Part shown: piece after piece, positions 1 to 10,608 of the stretch
Layout: each line of letters opens with the position of its first letter
How positions within the stretch are numbered: position 1 is the stretch's first letter
Source: Phascolarctos cinereus
Taxonomy: Eukaryota > Chordata > Mammalia > Diprotodontia > Phascolarctidae
Reading direction: 5' to 3'
Assembly (NCBI RefSeq): GCF_002099425.1
Contig: NW_018344262.1
Span: 1,849,001-1,913,000 of the forward strand
Length of the DNA stretch: 64,000 bases
Made by a program: the position numbers and the translations under genes
The notes under the pieces: model-generated
The model's database searches: none
Told to the model about the DNA's origin: nothing
The model's input: only the letters and a program-made list of their open reading frames with translations

Positions 1-285
1 GTTGTTTATGTTATAGTTTATTATTACTTAAAATGAATTAAGGAATATATATTTTAAAAATTCATCAGTTTTCATTTATGTGATAAACAGCTATACTCCA
101 TATAAACAAAATCTCTTTAGGGTTCTCAATAATTATTGAGTATAAAGGGGCCCTGAGAGAAAAAAGTTAAAAAAATCACTGCCTTAGATAAAGGCATAAG
201 TGACATGCCAAATTTGATGGGAACTCAGAACTCAGGGGGATAGCTAAAACATCAGGTGGCTTTTGAGATTCAAAAAAGTTCTTGA
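1..285. other. Unassigned AT-rich sequence
   Basis: I recognise no gene or repeat here. The stretch is AT-rich with stops in every frame, and it ends at a hAT-type element. Confidence 0.5.
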
Positions 286-492
286 CAGGCGGGGGAGGGG
301 GGAACCTGCAGCCTCGAGGTCACAAGTGGCCCTGTAGATCCTTAAGTGCAGCCATTTGACTGAATCCAAACTTCATAGAACAAACCCCTTAATAAAATGA
401 TTTGTTCTGTAAAACTTGGACTCAATGGAAAGGCCACACCCAAGGACCTAGAAGACCACGTGTGGCTCAAGGCCACAGGTTCCCCACCACTG
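286..492. mobile_element. hAT-type MITE, copy 1 (decayed)
   Basis: This copy is related to those at 4167-4340 and 46286-46441. It has the same body: a 5' part like 'ggaacctgcagcctcgagg', a central 'catttgactgaatcc', and an end like 'cacaggttccccaccactg' that is the imperfect inverse of the start. It encodes no protein. The hAT assignment comes from the inverted ends starting CAGGGG-like and from the 8-bp duplication seen at copy 2. Confidence 0.7.
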
Positions 493-554
493 AGGGGCTA
501 CTTCTCATAAAATGAAATTCGATAGGCATAAATGTAAAGTCTTATGTTTGGCTT

Positions 555-797
555 AGGACAGCTAGGTGGTGCAGTCAATAAAGTGCCAGTCCTACAGTCA
601 GGAGGACTTGAGCTCAAATATAGCCTCAGATACTATGTGACCTTGGGCAAGTCACTTAACTCTTCACAGCCTTAGCTTCTTCATCTGTGAAATGGGCTGG
701 AGGAGGAAATGGCAAACCACTCCAGTATCTTCTCCAAGAGAACCCCAAATGAGGTCATGAAGAGTCAGACATGACTGAATGACTAAATAATAACAAT
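555..797 (+). mobile_element. Mar1-type SINE with RTE tail
   Basis: The tRNA-like head 'agctaggtggtgcagt' is followed by the CORE-like 'tgggcaagtcacttaac' and 'catctgtgaaatgggctgg'. The tail 'ggaaatggcaaaccactcc ... agtcagacatgactgaatgac' matches the 3' end of RTE/BovB LINEs, which supply reverse transcriptase to such SINEs. It is inserted in the L3 LINE. Confidence 0.9.
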
Positions 798-1104
798 GTT
801 GGGTTCAAAGAAATCAACTCCACAAGTTGAAGATGTGGGAGACAGTTAGATGACTGTTTGGGTGAAAAAGATCTGAGGATTTTAGCAGACTACAAGCTCA
901 AAAGGAATGTAATATGGCGGCCAAGAAAAACCTAATATGATCTTGGACTACATTAACAGAGGCAGAGCTTCCAGGAATTAGGGGACGATAGTCCCTCTGT
1001 ACCCTACCCTAGTCAAGCTCCAGCTGGGGTCATGTGTTCAGTTCTGGGCACTAGTTTAAGAAGCTTGTTGATAAACTGGAGAACGTTCAGAGGATTGGTA
1101 CAGA

Positions 1105-1258
1105 GCCCTGGTCAGAGAACCTGGCTTTATAATCTCACTTCTGATGCTTACTAGTCATGTGACTTTCTGGGCCTCAGTTTCCTTGTCTGTAAAATCAGGG
1201 GATTGGACTAGCTGGCCTCAGAGACCCTTTCCAGTTTTAGGTCTCTGATTCTATGGTG
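1105..1258 (+). mobile_element. MIR3/THER1-type CORE-SINE
   Basis: It carries the CORE segment ('cttactagtcatgtgac', 'gggcctcagtttcc') and then the L3/CR1-like tail 'ggactagctggcctcagag' and 'gattctatgg'. It splits the L3 LINE, whose text resumes at about 1262. Confidence 0.8.
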
Positions 1259-1539
1259 TAAGGCCTCAAGGCCACGAAATATGAACACCAATCGAAAGAG
1301 CTAGGGATGTTTGATCTGAAGAAAAGAAGAGTCAAAGGGTCCGTGATGATAACCATCTTCAAGTAATGGCCCGGCTTTCACATGGAAGATGGTTCAAACT
1401 TGTTTTATTTGGCCCCAGAGGACAGAATGGGAAGCAATAAATTTGCACAGAGACACATTTAGAACTGATGTCAGGAGGAAAAAAACAACCAAAGAACTTC
1501 TTACCAATTAGAACTGTGGAAATGACTCCTCTAGAGAGG

Positions 1540-1705
1540 GGTGTGTGTGTGTGTGTGTGTGTGCATGTGCATGTGTGCATGCGCACATGTGCATGCATGT
1601 GTATATGCATATGTGTGTATGTTTGTGTGTATGTGCATGCATGTGTGTGTATGTATGTATGTTTGTATGTATGTGTGTGTATGTTTGTGTCTGTGTGTCT
1701 GTGTC
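1540..1705. repeat. (TG)n/(TATG)n microsatellite inside L3
   Basis: About 165 bp of gt dinucleotides interspersed with gcatgt and gtatgt variants. It expanded within the 3' region of the L3 LINE, whose text continues on both sides. The Cys/Val- and His/Thr-rich open frames here are artefacts of the repeat. Confidence 0.95.
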
Positions 1706-1870
1706 TTGGGGCAGAGGGTACCTCCTCATTGGAAATCTTCAAGCAGAGGCTAGACTACCACTCATCATACAAGATGTAGTGAGAATTATTGGGGGGGATA
1801 TAGATTGGATGAGATCGAAGTTGAAGTCTTTTTCAATTCCACAATTCTGTGATGTTGTGATGCTGTCATT

Positions 1871-2915
1871 CCAAAGCTTTCAAGTTTTAAACTCTATTTT
1901 TGGAAAGAGCTTTTTTTTTTTTGATTGTTGATTAAAGGTAGGAGAAGAAGTGAAACAGTCTCAATCTCCTTTCCCCCCCTCCTCCCCCCAGCTTCCTTCC
2001 CTATTGTCTTTTGGGAAGCTCTAGACTTAATGTTCCCATTCCATCAAAGCTATTGGGCAAGGGAGTTTCAAATTACCCCTGTCTCAGCTAAGGAACTAAA
2101 CATGTACAGTGCCTCCTGGATATTTCTCTGTGCATATTCCTTACCAGGCTCAGTCTGTCTCTCTAATTACTGCCCCCCCACCCTATTATGTACCCATCAG
2201 CCAGCTAGCAAAGGTGAAAAGCAAGAATGGGCCAGACTCAACACAGTTGACTTTTTTCGTTTTGAAGGTCAACACTGAATATCCAACTACTGGAAAGTCA
2301 CACTCTAGTAACTCTGGCTGGCAGACAGAGGGGTTATTTTTAGACTTGAGACACACCAGAAACACTGCCTTCCTATACTCAAGCACTGGGCTCTGGCCAG
2401 TGTGGCATATGCTAAAAAGAAACTGACCCATGAATTTTTGTGGATAATCCTACCAGGGCAGGACATTGTCCCCTTCCCCACACCCTTGGTCCTCAATGCT
2501 CAGGGAAGAGGAAGAGAGTACTGTTTTGTCAAGAGGAGCACCATGATTCAAACCCATGGGCACCATGGTATCATGGAAATTTGCTTGGAAAATTTTGTGG
2601 AAGCCAAAATATATACTTTGTTCAGGGGAAGGAATGTAAAATTTAAGGTGAAAGCACCTGGGTTGAAAGCCTATCTATGCTATTAAGTGGCATCCCTGCC
2701 AAAAAACAACCCCAAGCAACCCACAGAGGGTAGGACAATGACTGAAAAACAACTTAACAACAACAAATAAGGGCCCTTCTAATTCTGACATTATATGAAC
2801 TTGTAATTTCCCTGTTAAAAATAATTAGCTTGTTTTAAGCCTAGGAGGTGATATAATGGTCCTTAAGGACACGTGTTTCCCTATTCTTCAGCTCTAAGGA
2901 GTTTATTTTATGTTT
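1871..2915. other. Unassigned, with a SINE-tail remnant
   Basis: I recognise no gene. A remnant of a Mar1 tail ('ctgaaaaacaacttaacaacaac') lies at about 2740-2768. The short open frames have no recognisable motif or coding look. Confidence 0.5.
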
Positions 2916-2919
2916 TTTA

Positions 2920-3790
2920 AAGCAGCTTTTTATTGATTGTTTTTGTATCATCTAATTTTCCTCTTGTATCCTTTACCCTCTATCTTCCTAGAGAGATGTC
3001 CTATATAACAAAGACGTTTTTTAAATTAAAAAAAATATGAAAAACTGGTCAAAACACTTAAAAAACGCCTCTGTAAAAAGAATAAGGGGAGCCATCTTCT
3101 CTTACCTTTTCTTTGGGCCCATACTTGTTCCTTGAAATTTTGCAAGTTTCATTTTCAATTGTGTTGTTCTTTCAATAGACATTGCTGTAGTCATTCTGTA
3201 TATTGGTGTTACTTTTTTTAATTTTTTTATTTTTGGCTCTGCTAACTTCATTTTGCATCAGTTCATATACATCTTTCCAAGCTTCTCTGTATTCATCATT
3301 CAAATCACTTCTTCCAGCACAATCATATTCCATTACATCTACGTACCACAATTTGTTTACCCATTTTATAAGCATCTGCTTTGTTTCTCATTCTTTACTA
3401 TCACAAAAAATGGTGCTATAAATATTTTGGTGTATGTGGGGACTTTCTTCTTATCAATGATTTCCTTAGGGTATGGAATCTCTAGGCCAAAGGGTATGTG
3501 GATATTTTGGTCACTTTCTTTGCATAATTTCCAATTATTTTCTTAAATAGCTGTACTAATTCATAGTTTCACCAGCAATGTATTAGTGTGTCTGTCTTTC
3601 TGCCACCTCTCCAGCATTGACTATTATCATCTTTTGTCGTCTTTGACAAGTTGCTGAGGGTGAGATGAAACCTCAGGGTAGTGTTGATTTGCATTTCTTT
3701 TATTATTAGTGATTTGGAACATTCTTTTATATGGTTGTTAACAGTTTGCAATTCTTCTTTTAAGAACTATTTGTTCATATCTTTTGGTAA
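2920..3790 (-). mobile_element. L1 ORF2 C-terminus and 3' end, old copy
   Basis: On the minus strand this encodes the L1 ORF2 tail: 'KECSKSLIIKEMQINTTLRF', 'CWRGGRKTDTLIHCW' (remnant of the C-terminal Cys-rich motif) and 'VNKLWYVDVMEYDCA'. The frame is broken repeatedly. It is 5'-truncated, as most L1 insertions are. Confidence 0.85.
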
Positions 3791-4166
3791 GGAGTTTATT
3801 TTAAATGAAAAGCTATGGAGTTGCAGTCATTCTGAATATTTAGGTAGAGATTGGGCTCTCTGCCTAAATTTACATTTGTGCCTATCTCTAATTAACCTCT
3901 GGAGTCTGTGTGGTTGAGGAAAAATTCAGTTTTAAATAAGAAGACCCAGGTATGTGCCAAATCACCATGACAGTTAATGTCCTCTTCCCTTCTCAGCCTC
4001 AGTATCCCCACTGCAGCAATATGAACATACAGAGAAAACACAGCCACCACCACCCACTTCATTAAGACCTTCTATATCGTCAGACTTGGTTTTACTATTA
4101 GGGAGACAGAAGATGATAATGTAATGGATTCTTCTGGTTGGAGGAGAGCTAAGACATTGTCTAGGC

Positions 4167-4340
4167 CAGGGGTAGGGAACCTGAGGCCTCAATGCCACAT
4201 GTGGCCCTCTACATCTTCAAGTTCGGCCCTTTGACTGAATCTAGGATTTGGTCTGTGAAGTTTGGATTCAGTGAAAGGTTTGCACTTAAGGACCTAGAGG
4301 GCCACATGGGGCCTTGAGGCCACAGACTCCCCACCCCTAG
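4167..4340. mobile_element. hAT-type MITE, copy 2, with 8-bp TSD
   Basis: This 174-bp element starts 'caggggtagggaacctg' and ends 'agactccccacccctag', giving imperfect terminal inverted repeats. The flanks are gtctaggc (4159-4166) and ctctaggc (4341-4348), an 8-bp target duplication with one mismatch, as expected for hAT transposons. It has no coding capacity and must have been moved by a transposase in trans. It is the best preserved of three copies in the window. Confidence 0.85.
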
Positions 4341-4344
4341 CTCT

Positions 4345-4830
4345 AGGCCAATCGCCACTTGAAGCATTAATCCCTCTAAAACATTCATTTCCAGCAAGAA
4401 GTTATCCAGGTTCTGTTTGAGCACTTTCAGTGTCTCTGGAGGCAACCCCAATTAAGCTGAACAGCTCTAATTGTTAGGAAGTTCTTCTTCATATTATTAT
4501 TATTTTTTTAAAATTTTTAGGCAATTGGGGTTAAGTGACTTGCCCAGGGTCACACAGCTAGTGTCATATGTTTGGTCAGAGGCCAGATTTGAACTCAGAT
4601 CCTCCTGACTTCAGGGCTGGTGCTCTATCCACTGTGCCACCTAGCTGCTGCATTTCTTCCTCATATATGTTTTCTTGTAATTTCCACCTGTTGCTCCCAG
4701 CTGTGTTCTCTGGGCCCAAGCAGAAGTAGTCTCATCTCTCTTCTACAAGACAGCCATTGAAATACTTGTAGACCACTATTAGGTCTCTGTCATGTTTTAA
4801 GGGGAGCTCTCCCTCCCCAAGTCTTTTGGT
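4345..4830 (-). mobile_element. L3/CR1-type LINE 3' end
   Basis: This is the reverse complement of the same LINE type as 493-1870: 'agctctaattgttaggaag', 'cttccacc'-like 'tttccacctgttgctcc', and 'tctgggcccaagcagaa'. A SINE (4495-4653) splits it, and the hAT MITE lies just beyond. Confidence 0.75.
4495..4653 (-). mobile_element. tRNA-derived marsupial SINE, short form
   Basis: Minus-strand copy of the short-tailed SINE. The head is 'gcagctaggtggcacagtgg' in reverse complement and the 3' A-rich end is at the left. Target duplications are ttcttcttcatat (4482-4494) and ttcttcctcatat (4654-4666). Confidence 0.9.
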
Positions 4831-5446
4831 CAGCTCAGAGCTCAGCACAAGCCAAGCCACAGCACCACCAGTGGAAGGCCTTGAGGGTGGCTACATCAGT
4901 GGCAGCAGCAGCTTCAGGAGCTCTCAGCTCACAGATGTTTAGTGGATCAGACAACTGGTTAGAAAGAGATTACAGGGAACCCTTTGTTGGTGCTGGGTTC
5001 AGGACCCTGTTGCATTGTCCATATGCAGTTCTGGGTTGCATTTGCAGGGTGGAGAAGAGTGCTTGTGGTCTCTCACAAGAGAACAGGGGCCCTGCTCTCA
5101 GCTCCAAGGCAGAAAGAAGAACTAACTAACACTTGCAACTACAGGAGAGCAGGGGGCCAAATCACAGTTCCAAGGCTAAGAAGAGTGCCAACACTTGTGG
5201 CTACAGGAATAGAGACCAGAGACCAGACCAGGAGAGCAGTGACCAAACCTCTCCTTAAATCATACCACTTTGGAAGTACAAAAAAAGTCATAAACCTCCC
5301 CCCCACCCCGCCAACTGGCTTTGAAAGAAGCAGTCCAAAAAACGTGAAGCTTAGCAAAGATCCCCCTCCACCCCCAGCAAAGAACCCAATTATAACATAA
5401 AGTTAAAAGTCAAGAAATAGGCTAGGAAAGAGAGCAAACAACAAAA

Positions 5447-6512
5447 ATGAAGCTGACCATAAAAAGTTACTGTGGTGATAGGGAAGATCAAGACACAAAC
5501 TCAGAAGACAACAATGTCAAAACAGCTACAAGCAAAACCTTGAAGAAAAAAATGTAAATTAGACACAAGAATCCCTGGAAAAGTTCAAAAAAATTTTTAA
5601 TCACATAAGAGAAACAGAGGAAAAATTGGAAAAAAATGAAAGTGACAAGAGAAAATTATGAAAAGAGAGTTAACAACTTGGTAAAAAGAGGCAAAAATAC
5701 TGAAGAAAATAACACTTTAAAAACCAGAATTGGCAGAATGGTAAAAGAGGCAAAAAAAAAAAAATCCACAGAAGAGAAGAATTCCTTAAAAAGCAAAATT
5801 GGCCAAATGGAAAAAAGAGGTGCAAATATTTGCTGAAGAAAAGAATTCCTTAAAAAGTAGAAGAGAGCAAGTAAAAAGTAATGACTCCATGAGAATTCAA
5901 GAAACAATGAAACAAAATCAAAAAAAAAAAGAAAAAATAGAAGAGAATGTGAAATATCAAATTGGAAAAATAACTGACCTGGAAAATAGATCCAGGAAAG
6001 ATAATGTGAGAATTATTGGACTGCCTCAAAGGCATGATCAAAAAAAAAAAAGAGCCTATACATAATTTTTCAAGAAATTATCAAGGAAAACTGGCCTGAT
6101 ATCCTAGAACCAGAGAGTAAGATAGAAATTGAAAAAAAAAATTACTGATTACCTTCCTGAAAGAGATCCCAAAATGAAAACTCCTAGCCAAATTCTAGAA
6201 CTCCCAGGTCAAGGAGAAAACATTATAAGCATCCAGAAAGAAACAGTTGAAATATTATGGAGTCACAGTCAGGATCACACAAGATTTTGCAGTTTCCATG
6301 TTACATAAGCAAAGGACTTGGAACATGGTATGTAGGAATGCAAAAGAACTAGGATTATAACCAAAAATCATCTACCCAGAAAAACAGAGTATAGTCCTTT
6401 GAGGGGGGAATTGATATTTAATGAAATAGGAAACTTTCAAGCATTCCTGATGAAAAGACCAGAACTGAATAGAAAATTTGACTTTCAAATACAAGAACCA
6501 GGTGAAGCATGA
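5447..6512 (+). pseudogene. L1-A ORF1 remnant
   Basis: L1 ORF1p is an RNA-binding, trimeric coiled-coil chaperone. The frame opens with ATGAAGCTGACC, aligned with the start of the half-L1 ORF1 at 8487. It keeps a Lys/Glu-rich coiled-coil stretch with tandem 'TEENNTLK'-like heptads (about 5690-5890), the RRM entry 'DLENRSRKDNVRIIGLP' (about 5977-6025) and the C-terminal part near 6300-6510. Several frameshifts and stops break it. AAAA and GAAAA runs are frequent. Confidence 0.8.
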
Positions 6513-7037
6513 AAAGGTAAACAGGAAAGAAAAATCATAAGGGATTCAATACAGTTAAATTATTTACATTCTTATGTGTGAAGATTATATTTGTAACTCC
6601 TAAGAACTTTATCACTATTAGGGCAGTTAGAAGGAGTACGCATAGACAGAGGACAGGGTGTGAATTGGCAATGATGGGATGATTTAAAAAAAATAAGATG
6701 AAGGGGTGAGAAATAAAGATGCACTGGGAGAAGGGGGAAGGGAGAGACAAAATGAGTAAAATTCCCTCACATAAAAGAGGTGTGAAAGGGAGAGTTTTTA
6801 CAATGGAGGGGAAAATGGGTGGGTGGTAGGCAACACTTAAATCTTATTCACATTGGAATTAGCTCAAAATGGGAATAACATATACATTCAGTTGGGTATA
6901 TAAGTCTATGTTACCTTACAGGGAAGTTGGAGATGAAGGGGGTGGGGAAGGTGGGGCTGATAAAAGTGAGGATTGATTAAAAAAGGCAATCACCAGAAAC
7001 AAAACAGAATTTTGAGCATAGACAGGGTAAAAAGAAG

Positions 7038-7137
7038 GTGCAGCTAAGTGGCACAATATATCCACTGTGCTGGTCCTGGAGTCAGGAAGATTCAATTTAC
7101 TGAGTTCAAATCTGGCCTCAGACACTTACTAGCTATG
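7038..7137 (+). mobile_element. SINE 5' part, truncated by AT palindrome
   Basis: It has the head 'gcagctaagtggcacaatat' and the body 'gagttcaaatctggcctcag' up to 'cttactagctatgtgc'. It then passes into an AT-rich palindrome and is followed by a second, complete SINE at 7212. Confidence 0.75.
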
Positions 7138-7140
7138 TGC

Positions 7141-7178
7141 ATAAATTTATATTATATATTTATATAATATAAATTTAT
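7141..7178. repeat. Perfect AT palindrome (14-bp arms)
   Basis: The arms ataaatttatatta (7141-7154) and taatataaatttat (7165-7178) are exact reverse complements around the 10-base centre tatatttata. This could extrude as a cruciform. It marks the point where the upstream SINE stops. Confidence 0.9.
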
Positions 7179-7211
7179 ATTGATATAAGTATAAAGTCTT
7201 ATATTTGAGTT

Positions 7212-7463
7212 AGGGCAACTAGGTGGCATAGTGGATAGAGTGCCAGTCCTGGAGTCAGGAGGACATGAGTTTTAATCCAGCCTCAGACACTTATTAACTG
7301 TGTGACCCTGGCCAAGTCACAAAACCCTTTATAGCCTCAGTTTCCTCATTTGTAAAATGAGCTGAAGAAGGAAATGGCAAACCACTCTACCATCTTTGCA
7401 AAGAAAACCCAAATGGGGTTATACAGAGTCAGAAACTACTGAAAAACAACTGAACAACAACAA
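7212..7463 (+). mobile_element. Mar1-type SINE with RTE tail
   Basis: Complete head 'caactaggtggcatagtgg', CORE-like middle, and RTE-type tail 'ggaaatggcaaaccactc' ending 'ctgaacaacaacaa'. It lies in the L1-A inter-ORF spacer. Confidence 0.9.
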
Positions 7464-8486
7464 AGAATAGACAAAAGGGTAAGAAGAGAGAGAAAAAGAT
7501 AAACGGAAGAAAACAGCATAGAGGGAAACGCACAGTAATCATTACTGTGAATGTGAATGGGATGAACTCACCCAAAAAACAGAAGTAGATTGCAGAAAGG
7601 ATTAGAAACCAGAATCCAGGAGGGCAGAGCCAAGATGGTGGAGTAAAAGCAGTGACTTGCTTGAGCTCTCCCCAAAACCCCTCCAAATACCCATAAAAAA
7701 AATCTCAAAATAAATTCTAAAGCAGCAGAACCCACAAAAAGATAGAGTGAAACAAATTTCTAGCCCAAGACAATCTGGATGGTTGATCAGAAAGGTATAT
7801 TACACCGAGTGGGTAGAGGAGCACAGTTTGGTGTGGGCATGCAGGCAAGGTAGGCCTTAGTGAACCTGGAGCAGGTCTCAGAGGACTGAATCACAGGCAG
7901 CTGTGGCAGTTTCCAGACTTCTTAACCCATGAATGCCAAAGACAACTTAGAAGGTCAGTAGGAAAAGTCTGTGATGGCAGTGAAAGAGAGAAGCACGGGG
8001 TCCCAGCCCCAGTCCCCAAGTGTGGCCCAAGGGTGGTGGCTGCCTCCTGAGCTTCTGGCCCACAGACTGAGGGGGAATTGAGTGGCTGATCAGAAGGGGA
8101 TTGCAGGGATCTCTTTGCCGGTGCAGGATTCTCTTGCTTTGCCCATGCTTGAATCTGGGTCACAGTACTGGGTTGTGGTCCCAGGGTGAGGAGGAGTGGT
8201 GGTGTGGTGAAGCTTATAGTGGGGGTACAGAGTAAATCCTCCTCACAGTTCCAAGGCAGAAAAGAGTGCTTCTGATCACTCATAGATGAGAGCACAGGCC
8301 AGGAAAGGAGTAACACCTCGCCCCTTATCATACCACCTCGGAGGAACTGAAAATTTACAGGTCCCTAGAAGTATCTCTGAAAACAGCTGCACAAAACCCC
8401 CAAAGCTTGGGACAGTACATTCTCCACATTGGAAGCAGACCCTTGCCTTAACAAAGAGCTTAAAACTCAAGTAATTGGCTGGGATC

Positions 8487-9563
8487 ATGAAGGCACAAAA
8501 ATGTCAGACCATAGAATCTTTCTTTGGCAACAAAGAAGATGAAAACAGACAACCAGAAGAAGACAACAAAGTCAAATCTCCTACATCCAAAGCCTCCAAG
8601 AAAAATATGAATCAGTCCCAGGCCATGGAAGAGCTCAAAAGGGATCTTGAGAAGCAAATAAGAGAAGTAGAGGAAAAACTGGGAAGAGAAATGAGAGTGA
8701 TGCAAGAAAATCATGAAGAAAAAGTCAACAGCTTGCTAAAGAAGACCCCAAAAAATACTGAAGAATATAACACCTTAAAAAACAGCCTAACCCAAATGGT
8801 AAAAGAGGTCCAAAAAGCCAATGAGGAGAAGAATGCCCTAAAAAGCAAAACTGGCCAAATGGAAAAGGAAGTCCAAAAGCTTACTGAAAAAAATACTTCC
8901 TCAAAAATTAGAATGGAGCAATTGGAAGCTAGTGACTTTATGAGAAATCAAGACACTGTAAAAGAAATCCAAAAGAATGAAAAAAATAGAAGAGAATGTG
9001 AAATATCTCATTGGAAAACCAACTGACCTGGACAATAGATCCAGGAGAGAGAATTTAAAAATTATTGGACTATCTGAAAGCCATGATCAAGAAAAGAGTC
9101 TAGATATCATCTTTCAAGAAATTATCAAGGAAAACTGCCCTGAGATTTTAGAACCAGAGGGCAAAATAGAAATTGAAAGAATCCACAGATCTCCTCCTGA
9201 AAGAGATCCCCAAAGCAAAACTCCCAGGAATACTGTAGCCAGATTCCAGAGTTCCCAGGTCAATGAGAAAATATTACAAGCTGCCAGAAATAAACAATTC
9301 AAGTATTGTGGAAACACAATCAGGATAACACAAGATTTAGCAGCTTCTACATTAAGGGACTGGAGGGCTTGGAATATAATATTCTGGAGGGCAAAGTAGA
9401 TAGGATTACAACCAAGAATCACCTACCCAGCAAAACTGAGTATAATCCTTCAGGGGAAAAAAAGGTCATTCAGTCAAATAGGGGACTTTTAAGCATTCTT
9501 GATGAAAAGACCAGAGCTGAATAGAAAATTTGACTTTCTGATACAAGACTCAAGTGAAACATG
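8487..9563 (+). pseudogene. Half-L1 copy B ORF1 (L1 ORF1p-like), broken
   Basis: The start ATG gives MKAQKCQTIESFFGNKEDEN. Residues up to about 160 form a long coiled coil with heptads such as 'EEKNALKSKTGQMEKEVQKL'. The RRM follows ('NRSRRENLKIIGLSESHDQ', 'IIFQEIIKENCPEILEP', 'IEIERIHRSPP'), then the C-terminal domain ('EKILQAARNKQFKYCGNTIR', 'ASTLRDWRAWNIIFWRAK'). A frameshift lies near 8985 and a stop at about 9397. The tail is still readable: 'PRITYPAKLS' by homology to human L1 RISYPAKLS. About 350 codons, as in other ORF1p. Confidence 0.85.
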
Positions 9564-9700
9564 AAGAGGTAAACAGGAAAGAGAAATCATAAGAGACTTA
9601 TTAAGGTGAGCTGTTAACATTCGTGCATGGAAAGATGATATTTATAACTCATGAGACCTTTGTCAGTATTAGGGTATTTGGAGGGGAAAATTATATGTGC

Positions 9701-9708
<8 letters not shown>

Positions 9709-9758
<50 letters not shown>
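9709..9758. repeat. (GA)n microsatellite in half-L1 B
   Basis: About 22 ga units follow 'gtgcatatatat' and precede 'gagcacagggtgagttgaa'. The same place in half-L1 C (50314-50347) holds (GATA)n instead. Confidence 0.95.
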
Positions 9759-9760
<2 letters not shown>

Positions 9761-10608
9761 ACAGGGTGAGTTGAAGATGAAGGGGTGATATCTGCAGAAT
9801 AAAATTAAGGGGTGAGAGAGGATTATACTGGGAGAAAGAGAAAGGGAGAGGTAGAATGGGGTAAATTATCTCACATAAAACAGACAAGAAAAGGCTTTTA
9901 CAATGGAAGGGAAATGGGGGGAAGGTTAGAGGGAATGAGTGAATCTTATTCTCATCAGATTTGGCTTAAGGAGGGAATAACATACACATTCAATTGGGTA
10001 TGGAAGTTTGTCTTAGCCTACAAGAAAATAGGGGGAGAAGGGGACAAGAGAGCAAGGGGATGATAGAGAGGAAGGCAGATTGGAAAAGGGTGTAATCAGA
10101 AGTAAATACTTCTGAGGAGGAACAGAGTCAAAAGAAAGAATAGAATAAATAGGGAGTGGGATAGGATGAAGGAAAATATAGTCAGTTTTCCACTTCATGA
10201 CTACTATAGAAATGTTTTGCATGACTACACATGTATAACCTGTATTGAATTGCATGCCTTCTCAATGAGGGTAAGTGGGGAGGGAGGAAGGGAGAAAATT
10301 TGGAAGCCAAAGTTTTAAAAACACACATTTAAAAAATTATTTTCACATGCAACTGGGAAATAAGAAATACAGGAAATGGGGTATAGAAATCTATCCTGCC
10401 CTACAGGAAAATAGGAGGGGAAGGGGTTAAGAGAAGGGGGGGAGAGATAGGAGGGAGGGCAGATTAGGGGAAGGGGTATTCAGAATGCATGACATCTTGG
10501 GGTGGGGGGAGGGATGAGATGGGGAGAAAATTTGCAACTCAAAATCTTGTGGAAGTGAATGTTGAAAACTAAAAATAAATAAATTAAAAAAAGGAAAAAA
10601 AAGAAAAA

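Larger units (their letters stand above)
493..1870 (+). mobile_element. L3/CR1-type LINE, 3' part of ORF2 and 3' end
   Basis: The text follows the 3' portion of L3/CR1 LINEs in order: 'gtgaaaaagatctgagg', 'ttcagttctgggcac', 'gataaactggagaac', 'gatgataaccatcttcaag', 'ggccccagaggacagaa', 'cttcaagcagaggctaga', and a CR1-like end 'attctgtgatgt'. It is interrupted by a Mar1 SINE (555-797), a MIR3/THER1 SINE (1105-1258) and a TG tract (1540-1705). It is non-coding now and is the oldest layer here, because both SINEs lie inside it. Confidence 0.85.
7618..10608 (+). mobile_element. Half-L1 (HAL1-like), full length, copy B
   Basis: A 2.99-kb ORF1-only L1 relative. The 5' end 'gagccaagatggtggagtaa' holds a YY1-like CCAAGATGG, as at the start of L1. 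Then come a 5' UTR (to 8486), ORF1 (8487-9563), a spacer (9564-10185), an L1-type 3' end (10190-10365), a second spacer-like block (10371-10490) and a second L1 3' end with A-rich tail. There is no ORF2. Copy C at 48229-51198 shares every step. It sits inside L1-A ORF2 with no visible target duplication, at a point where about 400 bp of endonuclease code is missing. HAL1 elements are known to need L1 ORF2p in trans. Confidence 0.85.

Noticed and set aside
1359-1931. Overlapping open frames rich in Cys/Val or His/Thr
   Set aside because: They are translations of the (TG)n tract inside an L3 LINE.
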